A DNA stretch of 64,000 nt from Candidatus Flexifilum affinis. GTDB taxonomy: Bacteria; Chloroflexota; Anaerolineae; Aggregatilineales; Phototrophicaceae. Position numbers and translations under genes: made by a program. The stretch lies in contig JADJPJ010000016.1 of assembly GCA_016713325.1 (NCBI GenBank), forward strand, positions 141,913 to 205,912, written 5' to 3'. Positions within the stretch are counted from its first letter, which is position 1. Each line of letters starts with the position of its first letter. Shown here piece by piece: positions 1 to 8,704 of this stretch. The notes beneath the pieces are model-generated. The model worked only from the letters and a program-made list of their open reading frames with translations, had not been told where the DNA came from and searched no databases.

Positions 1-1401
1 CTCGCCCTGCTGTGGATTCAGCCCGCCGCCGCCCAGACGGGCGTCACCTGGCGTGCAGAGTACTACAACAATGCCACGTTGGGGGGGAATCCCACGCTGG
101 TGCGCACGGATAACCAAATCGCTTTCAACTGGGGCACTGGCTCGCCCGATGCTTCGATCCCGTCGGACAACTTCTCGGTCCGTTGGGCGACCGACGTCAA
201 TCTGGCGCCGGGCAACTACCGTGTCTATGCCCAGGCGGATGACAACATCCGCGTGATCTTCAACTTTGGCTACCAGCCGGTGATAGACACCTTCGCCGAC
301 ACGTCCAAGGTCAGCCAGCTCGTCTCCGGTGACTTCAACGTCCCGGCGCAGGGCACCTACCACATTCAGGTGGACTATCGCGAACTGACCTCGTCGGCCT
401 TCGCGTATCTGACCTTCGTCAATCTGGCGTCGAACCCGAACTTCCCCGGCTTCCCGATTCAGCCGCCGCCGACCACCGGGCAGCCGGTCCCCGGCACCAC
501 CTGGACAACGCAGTACTATGCCAACCCCAACCTGGCGGGCGACCCCGCAGCCATCTTCACCGAGGGCGCTGTGACCCATAACTGGGGCAGCGGCGCGCCG
601 CTGGGCACTGTGCCGGCGGACAACTTCTCGGCTCGCTGGTCGAGCATCCAGGCGCTGCCGGGCGGCAACTACTCGCTGAACGTCCGCGCCGACGATGGCG
701 TGCGGGTGTACGTCAACGGCGTGCTGACGATCGACGAGTGGCACAGCGCCAGCGGCGTTACGTATACGCGTAATCTGGCTCTGCCAGGTGGTTCCAGCAG
801 CTTCGTGGTCGAGTACTTCGAGGCTTTTGGCGACGCCTATATCGAATTCACCCTGCTCCAGTCGGGTCAGGTCTTCCCGACGGCGGTGCCGACCTCGGTG
901 GTCGTGCCGCCAGGCAGCGCCACCGCTACGGTGACGGCTTACCGTTTGAACGTTCGCGCCGCGCCGGATGCGTCCAGCGCCGTGCTGACGATCATCAACC
1001 GCTTTGAGCAGTACCCGGTCACTGGCCGCAATGCCGCCAACACCTGGTATCAGATCCAATTCGGTACGGCGCTCGGCTGGGTGTCCGCACGCTGGATCAA
1101 CGTCGCGCCGTTCGGCGTCGACGTCCCGGTCGTCGGTGGGGATACCCCGGCGCAGCCGCCGCAGGCCACCGGCAATGTCGTGACCGCGACGCCGTACAAT
1201 GTGGTCATCCGTCAGGGACCGAGCACCACGTTCTCGCGCATTGGTCTTCTGCCGGCAAGCGCGGTCGCGCCGGTCCTCGGCCGCAACGCCAACAACACCT
1301 GGTGGCAGATTAACTACAACGGCCTGGTGGGCTGGGTGAGCGGCCAGTATGCCATCATCAGCCAGACGGCGAACATTGGTAGTATTCCGGTGACGGGGTA
1401 G
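1..1401 (+). CDS. Secreted PA14/SH3 repeat protein (5' end missing)
   Basis: The reading frame is open from base 1 and begins inside what looks like the end of a signal peptide (hydrophobic stretch, then PAAAQT), so the start lies before the window. The visible 466 residues hold two PA14/GLEYA-like modules, each beginning W-x-x-x-YY-N-N/P-x-L-x-G and carrying a DNFS-x-RW core and, in the second, a RADDG-VRVYVNG core typical of carbohydrate-binding PA14 folds. Two bacterial SH3 (type 3) modules follow (LNVRAAPD...W-QI--G-A-GWVSARWI and VVIRQGPS...WWQINYNGLVGWVSGQY). It is probably an extracellular or wall-bound adhesin-like protein; no catalytic domain is seen. The same SH3 type recurs in the lipoprotein at 27014-28201. 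Any N-terminal part before the window is unknown. Confidence 0.8.
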   Translation, partial: LALLWIQPAAAQTGVTWRAEYYNNATLGGNPTLVRTDNQIAFNWGTGSPDASIPSDNFSVRWATDVNLAPGNYRVYAQADDNIRVIFNFGYQPVIDTFADTSKVSQLVSGDFNVPAQGTYHIQVDYRELTSSAFAYLTFVNLASNPNFPGFPIQPPPTTGQPVPGTTWTTQYYANPNLAGDPAAIFTEGAVTHNWGSGAPLGTVPADNFSARWSSIQALPGGNYSLNVRADDGVRVYVNGVLTIDEWHSASGVTYTRNLALPGGSSSFVVEYFEAFGDAYIEFTLLQSGQVFPTAVPTSVVVPPGSATATVTAYRLNVRAAPDASSAVLTIINRFEQYPVTGRNAANTWYQIQFGTALGWVSARWINVAPFGVDVPVVGGDTPAQPPQATGNVVTATPYNVVIRQGPSTTFSRIGLLPASAVAPVLGRNANNTWWQINYNGLVGWVSGQYAIISQTANIGSIPVTG

Positions 1402-1414
1402 AGACCGCTCACCA

Positions 1415-1456
1415 CCTCTCCCACGCAAGCGTGCCACCAAGCTGGCCTGGGAGAGG
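1415..1456. repeat. REP-like palindrome, CCTCTCCC family
   Basis: Inverted arms CCTCTCCCA (1415-1423) and TGGGAGAGG (1448-1456) lie just after the preceding stop codon. The same core recurs at 17105-17132, 20436-20473, about 20519-20550 and 41425-41490. It could act as a terminator for the upstream gene, but no T tract follows. Confidence 0.65.
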
Positions 1457-1582
1457 GGCGGTAGGGACGAGGCCTGTCTCGTACGAAACGTGACGTTGCG
1501 CGGACGCCCCATGGGTCGGCCCAACAGTTGGAGCGCTGTTCCGGTGAACTGGAATGGCGCTTTTCTAGATCTGGCAGAACGC

Positions 1583-1610
1583 TTGACATATTGATTAATA
1601 TCGATACAAT
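1583..1610 (+). promoter_or_regulatory. arsR promoter with overlapping putative ArsR operator
   Basis: TTGACA (1583-1588), a 16-base spacer, then TACAAT (1605-1610). The spacer and -10 contain an imperfect inverted repeat, ATTGATTAATATCGATACAAT (split: ATTGATTAAT / ATCGATACAAT), of the kind bound by ArsR/SmtB repressors. Transcription would begin near 1617, on top of the first ATG, so the transcript may be leaderless. Confidence 0.65.
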
Positions 1611-1616
1611 GAGGGC

Positions 1617-1946
1617 ATGATGATTGATGCACAGGCCCTGCAATTCGCAAAGGCGATCGCCGACGATACGCGCCAGGAGATCATGACGCATCTCTGCTGC
1701 GTCTGGTTGAACGTGTCGGAAATCGTCGAGAAGCTGGACGGCCGCGTGAATCAGCCGACGGTCAGCCACCACCTGAAGAAGCTGGAAGAGGCCGATCTGG
1801 TGCAGGTGCGCCAGGAGGGCCGGAACCGCTTCTACACGCTGAACCAGGAGAAGGTGACGTTCTGCTGCGCCCGGCTGGTGACGCAGTTCGCCCCCGATTT
1901 CGCGGCCCAGGTCGTGCCTCTCGATCAGATCACCGTGGCGGAATGA
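1617..1946 (+). CDS. ArsR-family winged-helix repressor
   Basis: A 109-residue single-domain ArsR/SmtB protein. The HTH lies around residues 38-70 (QPTVSHHLKKLEEADLV), followed by the beta wing (QEGRNRFYTL). Cysteines occur as a CC pair near residues 27-28 and a second CC pair in the last third (FCCARL), possible arsenite or thiol-metal ligands; the classic ELCVCDL box is not present in that exact form. It lies directly upstream of arsM, and both upstream regions share an ATCGATA motif, so it likely represses itself and arsM and is released by trivalent arsenic. Two ATGs (1617, 1620) are possible; GAGGG at 1611-1615 is better spaced for 1620. The inducer is inferred from context. Confidence 0.88.
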   Translation: MMIDAQALQFAKAIADDTRQEIMTHLCCVWLNVSEIVEKLDGRVNQPTVSHHLKKLEEADLVQVRQEGRNRFYTLNQEKVTFCCARLVTQFAPDFAAQVVPLDQITVAE

Positions 1947-1970
1947 CCGCCCCTTTTTTTGCTCGTATTC

Positions 1971-1990
1971 ATCGATATGTATCGATATGT
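1971..1990 (+). promoter_or_regulatory. Tandem ATCGATATGT repeat before arsM
   Basis: Two head-to-tail copies of ATCGATATGT, directly before the ribosome binding site GAGGAG (1991-1996). Each copy contains the palindrome ATCGAT, also present in the arsR promoter. Likely a second binding site for the ArsR-family protein. Confidence 0.5.
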
Positions 1991-2004
1991 GAGGAGAACA
2001 CCCC

Positions 2005-2766
<762 letters not shown>

Positions 2767-3169
2767 AGTGATGATAGACGGCCAAGATAAACCTGGCCGA
2801 TCTGCAGAGTCTGTGCCACCGCTGTCGCTTTTGCGCCGAGGACTGAAGCGCCTCGGCTACGGAACCGATAGGTCCACTGAAGGGACCGAAAAACAGGGGC
2901 GCAGCTAAAGCTCCTTTAGTGAGCTTGTCTTTGCCTAGCCGAGGGGTTTCCATCAGCACCCTCGGCGGGCCAGCATGAAGTATCCGGGTCCGGCATCATT
3001 CATTTCGGTTGTCTATGAAAACGGAGAGCGTGTTTGCAGGGCGTAGACGTGGATCCCGCGCGCAGTCGCACAGGATGGCGCAGGGGCACACCCGTGTCAG
3101 GCCAGCCACAACTCCGCATGCACGCTCTGAGTTCTGAACCTCACCCCGAAGCCTGATCGGCCTGTGCTG
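2767..3169. other. Intergenic region without a gene
   Basis: No convincing coding frame. A perfect 6-bp hairpin, CGGCCA (2779-2784) with TGGCCG (2794-2799), just after the arsM stop may be a weak terminator; no T tract follows it. The rest shows nothing I can support. Confidence 0.5.
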
Positions 3170-3175
3170 TATAAT
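3170..3175 (+). promoter_or_regulatory. Probable -10 box for murJ
   Basis: Perfect TATAAT. No good -35 box is seen at the expected distance. It overlaps an ATG at 3174, which argues against that ATG as the murJ start. Confidence 0.4.
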
Positions 3176-3248
3176 GCGGGGGCATGGCGCGTCCTGTAAG
3201 GTCGTGTCGTGCCCCTACTGGATTTATACAGCACAGGTCGGCTTCGCT

Positions 3249-4622
3249 TTGGCATCACGCGCGCTCTCGAATGCCCAGATCGCCCGCGCGGCGGTCGTCA
3301 TCATCGTCGGATTCCTGGCCAGCGGCGTGCTTGGGCTGCTGCGGACCTGGGCGTTTTCCGTCACCTTCGGGGCCAGCCCGGAATTGGATGCCTTCTACGC
3401 GGCGCGCCAGCTTCCCGAGGCGCTGTTCGTGCTGGTGGCGGGTGGGGCGCTCGGATCGTCATTCATCCCGGTCTTCGAGCGCTTCCTGGCCAAAGGCGAC
3501 GACGACGGCGCGTGGCGGCTGGCCAGCGCGGTCATGACGACGGTCTTTCTGCTGGGAGCGGCCCTGGCGCTGCTGCTGGCGATTCTGGCGCCGCTGGTGG
3601 TGCCGCCGCTGCTGGAGCCGGGTGCGCCGCCGGAAAAACAGGCGCTGACCACAGCCCTGACGCAAATCATGCTGATCACCGTGGCTATCTTCGGCGTCAG
3701 CGGCCTGCTAATGGGGATTCTCAACGCGCAGCGGGTGTTCCTGCTGCCGGCCCTGGCCCTGAGCATGAACAATATCGGGCAGATCATCGGGGCGTTTGTC
3801 CTGACTCGCCTGTTCACCGCCGATGGCTCTCCGTCGGTCTACGGGCTGGCCTGGGGCGCGGTGCTGGGGGCGCTGCTGCATCTGCTGGTGCAGGCCCCGG
3901 GTCTGCGGCGCGCCGGCGCGAAGCTGCGCGTGCTGCCGGACCTGCGCGTGCCGGGCGTGCGCGACGTGCTGCTGCTGATGGGCCCGCGCGTGCTGGGTCT
4001 GGCGGTGGTGCAGATCAACTTCATCGTCAACGTCAACCTGACCTCGGGCATGGTCGAGGGCAGCCGGGTGGCGCTGGTCACCGCCTGGACGCTGATGTTC
4101 TTCCTGCTCGGCGTGCTCGGCCAGAGCGTCGGCTCGGCGCTGTTTCCGTCACTGTCGGCGCTGGCGGCGGCGGGGGACACGGCCGGTTATCGCAACCGGC
4201 TGAACCGCGCGCTGCTCGGTGTGGTCGGCCTGAGCGTCCCGGCCATGATCGCCGTCTGGACGCTGGGCGCCTGGGGGATCACTCTGGTTTTCGGCTATGG
4301 CGAATGGACCCCGGAGGCGACTCTGGGCACGGCGGCGGCTCTGAGCTGGTTCGCGCTGGGCATCCCCGGCCACGCCGCGCTGGAGATCCTGTCGCGGGCA
4401 TTCTACGCGCTGAGCGATACGCGGACGCCAGTCACGGTCGGCATTGCCTCGATGACGGCCAACATCATCCTCAGCCTGATCTTCATCCGCTTCATCGGCG
4501 ACCCGGCCAGCCTGACCAACGGCGCGTTTCTGGGTCTGGCGCTGGCCAATTCACTGACTACACTGGCCGAGGCGCTGGCGCTGTGGCTGCTGCTGCGCCG
4601 CAAAATGCGCCGGGCCGGCTGA
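3249..4622 (+). CDS. murJ: Lipid II flippase MurJ (MviN family)
   Basis: An integral membrane protein of about 457 residues that flips the peptidoglycan precursor lipid II across the membrane. The start is uncertain: TTG 3249 fits the usual MurJ N-terminus (SRALSNAQIARAAVVIIVG); GTG 3204 and ATG 3174 are in frame, but 3174 overlaps the TATAAT box and there is no good ribosome site for any. Family features: an early GLLRTWAFSVTFGASPELDAFYAARQ segment with the conserved R and the D-AF-A-R pattern, followed by the LPEALFVLVAGGALGSSFIPVF helix, and about 13-14 hydrophobic helices. Neighbours do not form a cell-wall operon; the next gene lies 90 bases downstream. Confidence 0.88.
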   Translation: MASRALSNAQIARAAVVIIVGFLASGVLGLLRTWAFSVTFGASPELDAFYAARQLPEALFVLVAGGALGSSFIPVFERFLAKGDDDGAWRLASAVMTTVFLLGAALALLLAILAPLVVPPLLEPGAPPEKQALTTALTQIMLITVAIFGVSGLLMGILNAQRVFLLPALALSMNNIGQIIGAFVLTRLFTADGSPSVYGLAWGAVLGALLHLLVQAPGLRRAGAKLRVLPDLRVPGVRDVLLLMGPRVLGLAVVQINFIVNVNLTSGMVEGSRVALVTAWTLMFFLLGVLGQSVGSALFPSLSALAAAGDTAGYRNRLNRALLGVVGLSVPAMIAVWTLGAWGITLVFGYGEWTPEATLGTAAALSWFALGIPGHAALEILSRAFYALSDTRTPVTVGIASMTANIILSLIFIRFIGDPASLTNGAFLGLALANSLTTLAEALALWLLLRRKMRRAG

Positions 4623-4712
4623 TTCCACCGAAATTTGGGTCTTTGATGCGCGCGTAAACGGCTGGACAATGGTTGAACCTTAGAACCGGTTCTGCACAGT
4701 TTTCAGGAGCCA

Positions 4713-5198
4713 ATGGACGCCCAGGACCCTTATGCACAGGGGCGCGTTCGACGCGCCCGCCCCGATGAGAGCGACTTTCTCACCGATCTGGTCTTCCGGT
4801 CGAAAGCCCACTGGGGCTACCTGCCGGACTATATGGAAACCTGGCGCGGCGACATGCTCGTCACGCCGGAGAAGATCGCCGCTGAAGACGTCTACGTCTA
4901 TGAGCGCGGCGGCGTGGTGATGGGCTACGTGGCGCTGTGCCACCTGGATGACGAGACGCTGGAGCTGGACGACCTGTTCGTCGCCCCGGAGGGAATTGGC
5001 CACGGGATCGGGCGGGTGCTGTGGGAGCAGGCGGTGGCGGTGGGGCGGCGGTTGGGGTGCCGGTGGATGGTCTGGGATGCCGACCCGTTTGCCGAGCCGT
5101 TCTACCGGCACATGGGGGCGCACTCGGTGGGGTTCGCGCAGTCGGCGTACTACCCGGAGCGCATCCTGCCAAAGATGGTGTATGCGCTGGCAGGCTGA
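4713..5198 (+). CDS. GNAT-family N-acetyltransferase
   Basis: 161 residues forming a single GNAT domain. The acetyl-CoA pyrophosphate-binding motif A is visible as LFVAPEGIGHGIGRVLWEQAV (Q/R-x-x-G-x-G/A type, here GIGHGIG), preceded by strand beta4 (LELDDLFV) and followed by the RxxGCRWMVWDADPFAEPFY segment typical of the C-terminal lobe, with Y-x-x-MGA-x-x-VG closing the domain. The substrate cannot be predicted. AGGAG (about 4705-4709) precedes the ATG at good spacing. It appears to be transcribed alone or with the next gene. Confidence 0.85.
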   Translation: MDAQDPYAQGRVRRARPDESDFLTDLVFRSKAHWGYLPDYMETWRGDMLVTPEKIAAEDVYVYERGGVVMGYVALCHLDDETLELDDLFVAPEGIGHGIGRVLWEQAVAVGRRLGCRWMVWDADPFAEPFYRHMGAHSVGFAQSAYYPERILPKMVYALAG

Positions 5199-5281
5199 CC
5201 GGGCGGACACGCAGGTCTGCCTCTGCATGACCTCTCGTGCTGGTCAAGCAAGTCCTTTGCGCCTGAGGAGGATAACGCCCC

Positions 5282-6175
5282 ATGGCTGATGCAGGTCGCA
5301 GAAGAACCCTGATGCATGGCGTGCTGGCGCTGGTTCTTCTGGCGCTGATACTCCTGCTGATTATCTACCCGTTCCTCCCCGGTGAGTATGACCGACTGGC
5401 CCTGCCGCTCTCCATGATGGCGCAGGTAGGGAGTGTCGTCAGCCTGCTGCTGGCTCCGGTGGGCTCCCTGTGGCTCGTCTACGAAGTCTGGAAGCGAGTG
5501 CGTCACCGAAGAACTGGCCAGTTTCCGCCGAGGGCGACCCTGTTCGCATTTCTCAGCCTGATCGCATTATTCGTGGTCGGGCTCGTCACCAGCGTCGTCG
5601 CTACGATGACCGCCGGTCTTGCACTTGGATTACTTTCCGGTGGTCTGTGGATTCTCACCCTGGTCGCCCTCGGTAGGCGGGCGTGGGCGTTGCGACGCGC
5701 AGAAAGCTCTCGCTTCAATCCCGTACCGCTCTATCTCATCGGCGTGCCGATCACCGCTGTGGCGTTTCAGGCCTGGGTGATTCCCCTGGCCATGGAGTCC
5801 AGTCGCAGCCATGCCATTGCCATGAGCGCGCCGCTGATCCACGACATCGAGCGCTACTACACGCAGAATGAGCACTATCCGGCCTCGCTGTTGGCCGCCT
5901 GGAGGGACTACTCCCCTTCGGTAGTCGGCATTGAGGGATACCACTACCAGCCGCAGGGCGAGGGCTACTCCATCTTCTTTGAGCAGCCCCGCTTCCTCTT
6001 TGACGACTTCGGGGCGCGCGAGTTCGTCATGTATAACGCTCAAGACCAGTATGTCATGATCAGCCACACGTCATGGATTCTGCTGCTCCGGCCGGCCCAG
6101 GCGAGGGCGAACCCAGGCTGGTATGACTCGATGGCGACCTCCACACAGCACTGGCGCCGCTTCTTATTCGATTAA
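5282..6175 (+). CDS. Membrane protein with soluble pilin-like C-terminal region, unknown function
   Basis: I do not recognise a named family. Of 297 residues, the first about 170 form four to five hydrophobic helices (near 10-31, 40-66, 85-105, 108-130, 147-168). A soluble segment of about 125 residues follows. Its beginning (IHDIERYYTQNEHYPASL) resembles the stretch just after the helix of type II pseudopilins, where a short helix is followed by Y--N-YP-SL; the end is rich in aromatic residues. This likeness is by eye only. A GAGGAG site lies upstream of the ATG. The downstream MFS gene starts 88 bases later, so co-transcription is possible but not shown. Confidence 0.65.
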   Translation: MADAGRRRTLMHGVLALVLLALILLLIIYPFLPGEYDRLALPLSMMAQVGSVVSLLLAPVGSLWLVYEVWKRVRHRRTGQFPPRATLFAFLSLIALFVVGLVTSVVATMTAGLALGLLSGGLWILTLVALGRRAWALRRAESSRFNPVPLYLIGVPITAVAFQAWVIPLAMESSRSHAIAMSAPLIHDIERYYTQNEHYPASLLAAWRDYSPSVVGIEGYHYQPQGEGYSIFFEQPRFLFDDFGAREFVMYNAQDQYVMISHTSWILLLRPAQARANPGWYDSMATSTQHWRRFLFD

Positions 6176-6263
6176 CGGCTGAACCGCCGGGGAGGCGCCA
6201 AATTATGTTTACCCTTGAGGTATTACAGGCCTGAGCAAACGATTTCCATGTCCGTGAGGCGCT

Positions 6264-7430
6264 TTGGTCTTGAAACGGTCAGCCAATCTCAGACTGCTGT
6301 CCTGGTTCAACTTCTTTTCCTTCTTGCGGCTCTATGGCGTGGTGGCGGTGATCTACTTCGCACAGATCACCGGCTCGTATGCGCTTGCTCTGAGCATTTA
6401 CTCCATCGCCAATATCGCGCGTGCGGCATTCGAAATCCCGACGGGCATCATCTCCGACAAACTGGGCCGAAGCATCTGCCTGCGTCTGGGCGCGCTGGCG
6501 AGCGTGCTTTCGGTGGCGTGCTACGCCATTGGGCAGGACTATGCCATCCTGGTGATCGGCGCGGTGCTTGAAGGCGCGTGCCTGGCGTTCTTCAGCGGCA
6601 ACAACGACGCGCTGCTGTACGAATCGCTGGCCGAGCATGGCCAGGAGGTTCGCTACCCCGAAGCGCTCGGCAGGGCGCGCTCGGCGATGGAGCTGGCGGG
6701 CTTTCTCGCGTCGATCCTGGGTGGGCTGATCGCGTCCGTGTCGTTTGGCGTGTTGATGGGGCTGTCGATGATGCCGCAGTTGATCGCGCTGGCGTTGAGC
6801 TTCGGTTTCCGCGACGCAACCGTCCACCGCAGGACCCCGGAGAACGTTCTCTTCCATCTCAAAGAGGCACTGTCCTATTACATGAGCAACTGGCGGTTGC
6901 GTACCCTGAGTCTCGCCGAGATCATCGGTGTGGGCATGGGTGACGCAGCCTGGTCGCTGCAAGCCGCGTTTTACAACATGTTGCTCCCCATCTGGGCAGT
7001 CGGCGTGATGATCTCGCTGAACTACCTTGCCAGCACCATTAGCTTCCGTCTGAGCGGCAGGCTGATTGAGCGCTTCAAGGCACTGAATCTGCTGCTGTTC
7101 TCGGCCATCTACAGCCGCGTCCTGGCCTTCATCGCGCTGATCTCCCCAACGGTGTTTTCGCCGCTGCTGATGGCCTCTGCCTCAGTGACCTATGGGCCGT
7201 CGGTCGTCGCTGGGAATACCCTGCTGCAGGCCGAATTCACCGATCGGCAGCGTGCCACGATGGCTTCGATCAACTCGCTGGCGGGAGGCTTCTTCTTCGC
7301 GGTGATGGCGGTGCTTCTCGGTGCCTACGCCGACCGCTTCGGCACGGCGCATGCTCTGCTGATCGCTCAGGTGCTTCAGCTCCCGCTGATCGGGCTGTAC
7401 TGGCAGGTCTTTCGCAAAACGCGGTCCTGA
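6264..7430 (+). CDS. MFS transporter
   Basis: 388 residues with about 12 hydrophobic helices. The signature after helix 2 is recognisable as FEIPTGIISDKLGRS (the G-x-x-x-D-x-x-G-R/K motif A), which is strong evidence for a major facilitator. A second, degenerate copy (GAYADRFG) lies in the C-terminal half. It is probably a drug or metabolite efflux pump; substrate unknown. No ATG is suitably placed: the frame opens with TTG 6264 or TTG 6270, with GTGAGG at about 6254-6259 as ribosome site. Confidence 0.85.
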   Translation: MVLKRSANLRLLSWFNFFSFLRLYGVVAVIYFAQITGSYALALSIYSIANIARAAFEIPTGIISDKLGRSICLRLGALASVLSVACYAIGQDYAILVIGAVLEGACLAFFSGNNDALLYESLAEHGQEVRYPEALGRARSAMELAGFLASILGGLIASVSFGVLMGLSMMPQLIALALSFGFRDATVHRRTPENVLFHLKEALSYYMSNWRLRTLSLAEIIGVGMGDAAWSLQAAFYNMLLPIWAVGVMISLNYLASTISFRLSGRLIERFKALNLLLFSAIYSRVLAFIALISPTVFSPLLMASASVTYGPSVVAGNTLLQAEFTDRQRATMASINSLAGGFFFAVMAVLLGAYADRFGTAHALLIAQVLQLPLIGLYWQVFRKTRS

Positions 7431-7455
7431 TCATCCCCGCGAGCGCCCGCCCTGT

Positions 7456-7461
7456 TACAAT
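7456..7461 (+). promoter_or_regulatory. Probable -10 box of the methyltransferase gene
   Basis: TACAAT about 33 bases before the ATG at 7495. No convincing -35 box. Same form as the other -10 boxes in the window. Confidence 0.35.
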
Positions 7462-7494
7462 CTACTTGAGATGTCCCCCAAGAGATGAGGCGTT

Positions 7495-8538
7495 ATGTCC
7501 GCCCATACCGAGGCCGAGATCCAGGTACTGATCGCGCATCTGGAACTGGCCCATCCCAAAGAAACGCCGAACAACAACTTCTATGCCTTCTTCCCGAAGA
7601 CTCTGGACGAGGCCGCGACCTACTTCCGGCGCTTCCGGGTTGACTGGGCGGCGGCGTACCGCAGCCTGCTGGCGCGCGGCCTGCTGCGGCGGGCGGGGGC
7701 CTCTTACGAACTGACCAGTGAGGGAGTCGTGGCGGCAGCGCGGGTGCGCGACGCGCGCCCGCCGATCTACTACTGGTACGAAGAGTTCTATGGCGAAGCG
7801 CCCTACAGCCCGGCCTTCGCGATGTACTGCGAGCGGCTGTTCGGCAAGGCACTGTGCCAGGACGGGTTCGCCGATATGGAACAGGTTGACCTGGTGTTCG
7901 ATGTCGCCCCGCTGGAGCCCGGTATGCGCGCGCTGGACCTGGGCTGCGGCACGGGGATGATCGCCGAATACCTGTCCGACGCGACGGGCGCGCAGGTCAC
8001 CGGCATCGACTACAGCCCGACGGCGATCTTGCAGGCAGTGGAGCGAACGCGCTCCAAAGCCGATCGGCTGACGTTCCTGACGAGCAACCTGGATGAACTG
8101 GAGCGGCTTCCCTTTCCAGCCGATCACTTCGACGTGATCACGGCCTTCGACAGCCTCTACATGCCCAGGGATCTGGACGCCACGCTGGCGCAAATGTGTA
8201 ACCTGCTGGCGCCGGATGGGCGGATGGTGCTGTACTACACGCAAATGCTGTTCGACCCGGATGCGCCCCGCGATCTGCTGGCGCCAGAGCGGACGCCGCT
8301 GGGCGAGGCTCTGGAACGGGCGCTGCTGCCGTACAGTTTGCAGGATTTCTCGGCGCCGTGCTATGGTTTCTTGCAGCTCAAGCGGCAAATCGGTGAGGCG
8401 CTGCGCGAGGCGTTCGCCGCCGAGGGGCGATCCTTCCTGGCCAATCACATTGTTGCGGAGTCCGAAGGCAGCACGGCGCCGTATGATCCGGAGACGGCGC
8501 GGCTGAGCCGGTATGTGTATGTGGTGGAGAAGTCATGA
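7495..8538 (+). CDS. Winged-helix / class I SAM methyltransferase
   Basis: 347 residues. The N-terminal about 95 residues look like a winged helix (YRSLLARGLLRRAGASYELTSEG), an arrangement found in small-molecule O/C-methyltransferases. The Rossmann domain follows: motif I is LDLGCGTGMIAEYL (about 142-155), then the acidic end of strand 2 (VTGIDYSP) and motif II region HFDVITAFDSLY. The substrate is unknown. GATGAGG upstream of the ATG serves as ribosome site. The reading frame directly after the stop stays open for 54 more codons (see next entry). Confidence 0.85.
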   Translation: MSAHTEAEIQVLIAHLELAHPKETPNNNFYAFFPKTLDEAATYFRRFRVDWAAAYRSLLARGLLRRAGASYELTSEGVVAAARVRDARPPIYYWYEEFYGEAPYSPAFAMYCERLFGKALCQDGFADMEQVDLVFDVAPLEPGMRALDLGCGTGMIAEYLSDATGAQVTGIDYSPTAILQAVERTRSKADRLTFLTSNLDELERLPFPADHFDVITAFDSLYMPRDLDATLAQMCNLLAPDGRMVLYYTQMLFDPDAPRDLLAPERTPLGEALERALLPYSLQDFSAPCYGFLQLKRQIGEALREAFAAEGRSFLANHIVAESEGSTAPYDPETARLSRYVYVVEKS

Positions 8539-8704
8539 GGGATACACGCCGAACCGGATGAAAATGTCCACCTGCTCCAAGCCGCCTACCGATGGTGGGA
8601 ACGCCGCCCGCAGCACCGCGTTGAGCCGCAGTTCCCGCCGGATGTGCGGATTGACCTGTACCTGCCCTGGGAAGACGAAAGATTATGTCCATGTTCTGGG
8701 TGAA
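8539..8704 (+). pseudogene. Possible short coding remnant in the methyltransferase frame
   Basis: After the TGA at 8536-8538 the same frame stays open to a TGA at about 8702-8704. It has no start codon but has coding-like composition and a protein-like sequence (HLLQAAYRWWERR... and VRIDLYLPWEDERL). It may be a gene remnant or chance. The alternative frame with an ATG at 8513 gives a cysteine/arginine-rich product that looks like a shadow. Confidence 0.25.

Noticed and set aside
3174..3248. ATG 3174 as the murJ start
   Set aside because: It overlaps a perfect TATAAT and adds residues not typical of MurJ.
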